A DNA stretch of 64,000 bases, from the NCBI RefSeq assembly GCF_900497805.2, contig NW_020954719.1, positions 558,001-622,000 of the forward strand, in the 5' to 3' direction. Numbering within the stretch: position 1 is the stretch's first letter; each line of letters starts with the position of its first letter. A program made the translations under genes and the position numbers. Under the pieces are notes generated by a model, which worked only from the letters and a program-made list of their open reading frames with translations, had not been told where the DNA came from and did not search any database. Shown here piece after piece: positions 61,136 to 64,000 of the stretch. Source of the DNA: Vombatus ursinus (taxonomy: Eukaryota > Chordata > Mammalia > Diprotodontia > Vombatidae).

Positions 61136-63605
61136 TTATTAATTTATTTTGAATTATCAACAATCACTTCCATAAGCTTTTGAGTTTTAAATTTTTCTCC
61201 CCCTCCCTCCCCAAGAGGGCACATAATCTGATATAAGCTATACATATAAGTCCCTATTATATTTTCACATTAGTGATGTTGTAAGGAAGAATTAGAACCA
61301 ATAGGAGGAACTACAAGAAAGAGAAAAAAAACAAAACAGAAGAAAAAAATAGCAAATAGTATGCTTTGATCCACATTCAAACCTCATAGTTCTTTCTTTG
61401 GATGTGGATAGCATTTTCCATCATGAGACCTTTGGAGATGTCTTAGATTCTTGCATTGCTGAGAAGGTCTAAGTGTATCAACATTAGTCATCACACAATG
61501 TGGCTGTTACTGTGTACAACATTCTCCTGGTTCTGCTCACTTCCCTCAGTATTAGTCCATACAAGTCTTCCCAGGTTTTTCTGAAGTCCATCATTGCTTA
61601 TAGCACAATAGTATTCCATTACATTCATATACCACAACTTGTTCAGCTATTCCCCAATTGATGGACATCCTTTCAATTTCCAATTCCTCGCCACCACTCA
61701 AAGAGCTGCTATAAATATTTTTATACATGTGGGTACTTTTCCCATTTGTATGATCTCTTTGGGATACAGTCCTAAAAGTGCTATTGCTGGGTCAAAGGGT
61801 ATGCACATTTTTATAGCCCTTTGGGCATAGTTTGTAAGTCCCCTATTTTGTTGAATGTCCATCTTCTCCCCTGAAAGATTATGCTCATTTTCACTGGGTA
61901 GTTGATCCTTGGTTGTAATCCAAAGCTCCTTTGCCTTACGGAATATCGTATTCCATGCCCTACTGTCTTTTAATATAGAAGCTGCAAGGTCTTGTGTAAT
62001 CCTGACTGTGGTTCCATGATATTTAAATTGTTTCTTTCTGGCTGCTTGCAGTATTTTCTCTTTCACCTGGTAATTTTGGAATCTGGCTACTATATTCCTT
62101 GGCATTTTCAACTCAGGATCTGGGTGATCAGTGGATTCTTTCTATGGCTATTTTATCCTCTGGTTCTAGGACTTCAGGGCTGTTTTCCTTGATGATTTCC
62201 TGAAAGATGCTGTTCAGGCTCTTTTTTTTCATCATGGTTTTCAGGTAGACCTGTAATTTTTGAATCGTCTCTCCTGGATCTATTTTCCAGGTCAGTTGTT
62301 TTACCAATGAGGTATTTTATGTTTTCATCTATTTTTTTCATTCTTTTGTTTCCGTTTGACTGATTCTTGCCCTTTCACAGAGTCATTAGCTTCCACTTAC
62401 CCAATTCTAATTTTTAACAAATTGTTTTCTTCTATTATATTTTGTACCTCCTTTTCCATTTGGCCCATTTTATTTTTTAAGGAATTCTTCTCCTCAGTGA
62501 GTTTTTGTATCTCCTTTTCTGTTTGGCCAATTCTGCTTTTTAAGGAGTTGTTTTCTTCAGTAAGTTTTTGTCCTTCCTTTTCCAAGCTATTGACTCTCTT
62601 TTGCATACCTCTCAATTCTTTTCCCAATTTTTCTTCTACCTCTCTTTTTTGGCTTTTAAAATCCTTCTTGAGCTCTTCCAAGAAAGCTTTTTGGGCTTTA
62701 GACCAAGTCATATTCCCTTTTGAGGTTCCAGATGTGGGTTTGACAATGTTGTCCTCTTCAGAATTTCTGTCTTGATCTTCATTGTTCCCATAATAAGAAT
62801 CTATAGTATAGTATAGTATAGTATAGTATAGAGTATATGCTCATGGTGTTTGCTTATTTCCTGGTCTTTAAAAAGATTGAGCTCTCTTGCTAGGGAGCAG
62901 GGGGCACTAACCCAAGCTTCTTGTGTTGGGAGCCCGGGGCCTAGTCACTGACTTTGTGTGCTGGGGCCTCTTATGTTGGCAATTGGAGGCTGTAGGGTTC
63001 TGGCAGCTTACCTGGTAGTGGGCTGGAATCAGCAACACTGGAACTCTAGGGGCAGGATTGGGTAGTCTGGCCCCTGGGGGTTGCCTGCTCACCTGGGCCT
63101 TTCCTTTTGCTTTCTTTGGCTATTTTCAGATGGATGTTCCACTGCTACAGGATGTTTATCCACCTAGGGCTTTCCCCTTGGCTGTGCTTCTCAGAGTTTT
63201 GCTGCACCACTGGAAGACTTGACTGCCTTAGGATGCCATGGCATGTGGTGGTTTTCCAAGCCAGTTTCCACTGATTCCCTTGCCCATACTGAGGCACTCA
63301 GGGGTCTTGGTTTTGGTGCTTGCCTGCTCCACCACCTGGGGTTCAGGATCTTCCCCTGGTATGCTGAGGTGGGGCTTTTTGCTAGCTTCCTGGGCCATCT
63401 CCCATTCTGTACTGCTCCCCCTCCCCCAGGGTAAGAGGGGATTTTCCCATTAATCCCTCAAGCTTCCTGGGCCACCAGACTGCTGCATCCTGTCTTTCCA
63501 CTGGTTCAGCTGTTCTAGGGGTTTTCGTGGGGTGATATTTTCTGGGTTTTCAGAGGTTAATAAGGCATGGTGAGAGCAATTTACTTCTTACTCAGCCATC
63601 TTGGC
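61136..63605 (-). mobile_element. L1 deletion derivative: ORF1 joined to the ORF2 C-terminus
   Basis: About 2.47 kb, starting GGCCAAGATGGCTGAGTAAG at about 63605. It has a 5' UTR of about 890 bp, an ORF1 coiled coil (62397-62711), an ORF1 C-terminal domain (ARKKQFKYHGTTVRITQDLA), then at about 61835 a direct joint to ORF2's last part (YAQRAIKMCIPFDPAIALLG) and the L1 3' UTR with a T-rich (plus) tail near 61130. The joint preserves an open frame of 137 codons (61698-62111). A (TATAG)n microsatellite lies at 62803-62832. Confidence 0.87.
62441..62580 (-). repeat. 63-bp tandem units in the L1 ORF1 coiled coil
   Basis: TTTGTACCTCC (62441), TTTGTATCTCC (62504) and TTTGTCCTTCC (62567) start units exactly 63 bp apart. 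Each encodes 21 residues (three heptads), such as KLTEENNSLKSRIGQTEKEI and KLTEEKNSLKNKMGQMEKEV. Confidence 0.9.
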
Positions 63606-63611
63606 CAGTGA

Positions 63612-64000
63612 TCAAGTCTATCAAAGTTAGTCATCGCACAATGTTGATGTTACTGTGTACAATGTTCTCCTGGTTCTGCTCCCTTCACTCAGCATCAGTC
63701 CATACAAGTCTTTCCAGGTTTTTCTGAAGTCCACTTGCTTATCATTTCTTATAGCACAATAGTATTCCTTTACATTCATATACCACAACTTGTTCAGCCA
63801 TTCCCCAATTGATGGGCATCCCCTCAATTTCCAATTTTTTTGCCACCACAGAAAGAGGTGCTATAAACATTTTTGTACATGTAGGTCCTTTTCCCATTTT
63901 TATGATCTCTTTGGCATACAGCCTTAGAAGTGATACTGATAGGTCAATTTTTATAGCCCTTTGACATAGTTCCAGATTGCTCTCCAAAATGGTTGGATCA
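63612..64000 (-). mobile_element. L1 ORF2 C-terminal end, runs off the window
   Basis: Antisense ORF2 end: GTTCTCCTGGTTCTGCTCCC, CATTCCCCAATTGATGGGCA, TTCCAGATTGCTCTCCAAAA. The reading frame gives MGKGPTCTKMFIAPLSVVAK. Starts immediately beyond the 5' end of the previous L1, as if that element had landed in it. Confidence 0.85.

Overview
The window is vertebrate nuclear DNA, almost certainly from a marsupial. The evidence is short exons in large introns, splice signals, a CpG-rich promoter and very dense retroposons. Diagnostic repeats are at least eleven copies of a marsupial-type tRNA-derived SINE (GGGGCAGCTAGGTGGCGCAG head), L1 copies whose 5' ends carry a GCCAAGATGG motif, RTE (BovB-like) and CR1/L3 LINEs, MIR/L2, hAT and Tigger elements. 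The species cannot be fixed by eye.

The one real protein-coding locus is the 5' part of DNM1L (dynamin-1-like, DRP1, the mitochondrial and peroxisomal fission GTPase) on the minus strand. Its start codon is at 51629-51631. Eight constitutive exons (51530-51631, 38374-38521, 6581-6627, 6200-6271, 4563-4649, 4064-4226, 2652-2772, 1653-1784) encode residues 1-291, nearly the whole GTPase domain. All G motifs are intact and every junction is GT-AG. A ninth, 39-nt exon (8423-8461) matches the known neuronal A-insert cassette and has a weak donor. The stalk, variable domain and GED lie beyond the left edge. The promoter region (about 51640-51880) holds a GC box and an excellent ZNF143/Staf motif.

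Intron 9 carries a retrocopy of LBH (minus, about 1-1060). Intron 2 (30 kb) and intron 1 (13 kb) are archives of nested transposons. A full-length old L1 (about 16.3-26.95 kb, plus) was interrupted by a 2.8-kb ORF1-only 'half-L1' with a perfect 15-bp target duplication, by an LTR-like block and by a hAT element. A second L1 (30.5-35.4 kb) holds an antisense L1 3' end, a long unnamed repeat and a SINE. RTE and CR1/L3 pieces, a third L1 lacking most of ORF2, two solo LTRs with target duplications, and a Tigger1-like remnant follow.

Right of the promoter (51.9-64 kb, upstream intergenic) are another long-repeat copy split by a solo LTR, a 3'-truncated antisense L1 (56.8-60.2 kb), an antisense L1 in which ORF1 is joined directly to the end of ORF2 (61.1-63.6 kb), and the 3' end of one more L1 running off the window.

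I found no evidence of a new enzyme system. The most worthwhile signals are the neuronal DNM1L cassette, repeated loss of ORF2 with retention of ORF1 in L1 copies, a shared stop at one ORF1 codon, a snap-back template-switch hairpin, and a 110-bp local copy moved 1.2 kb.
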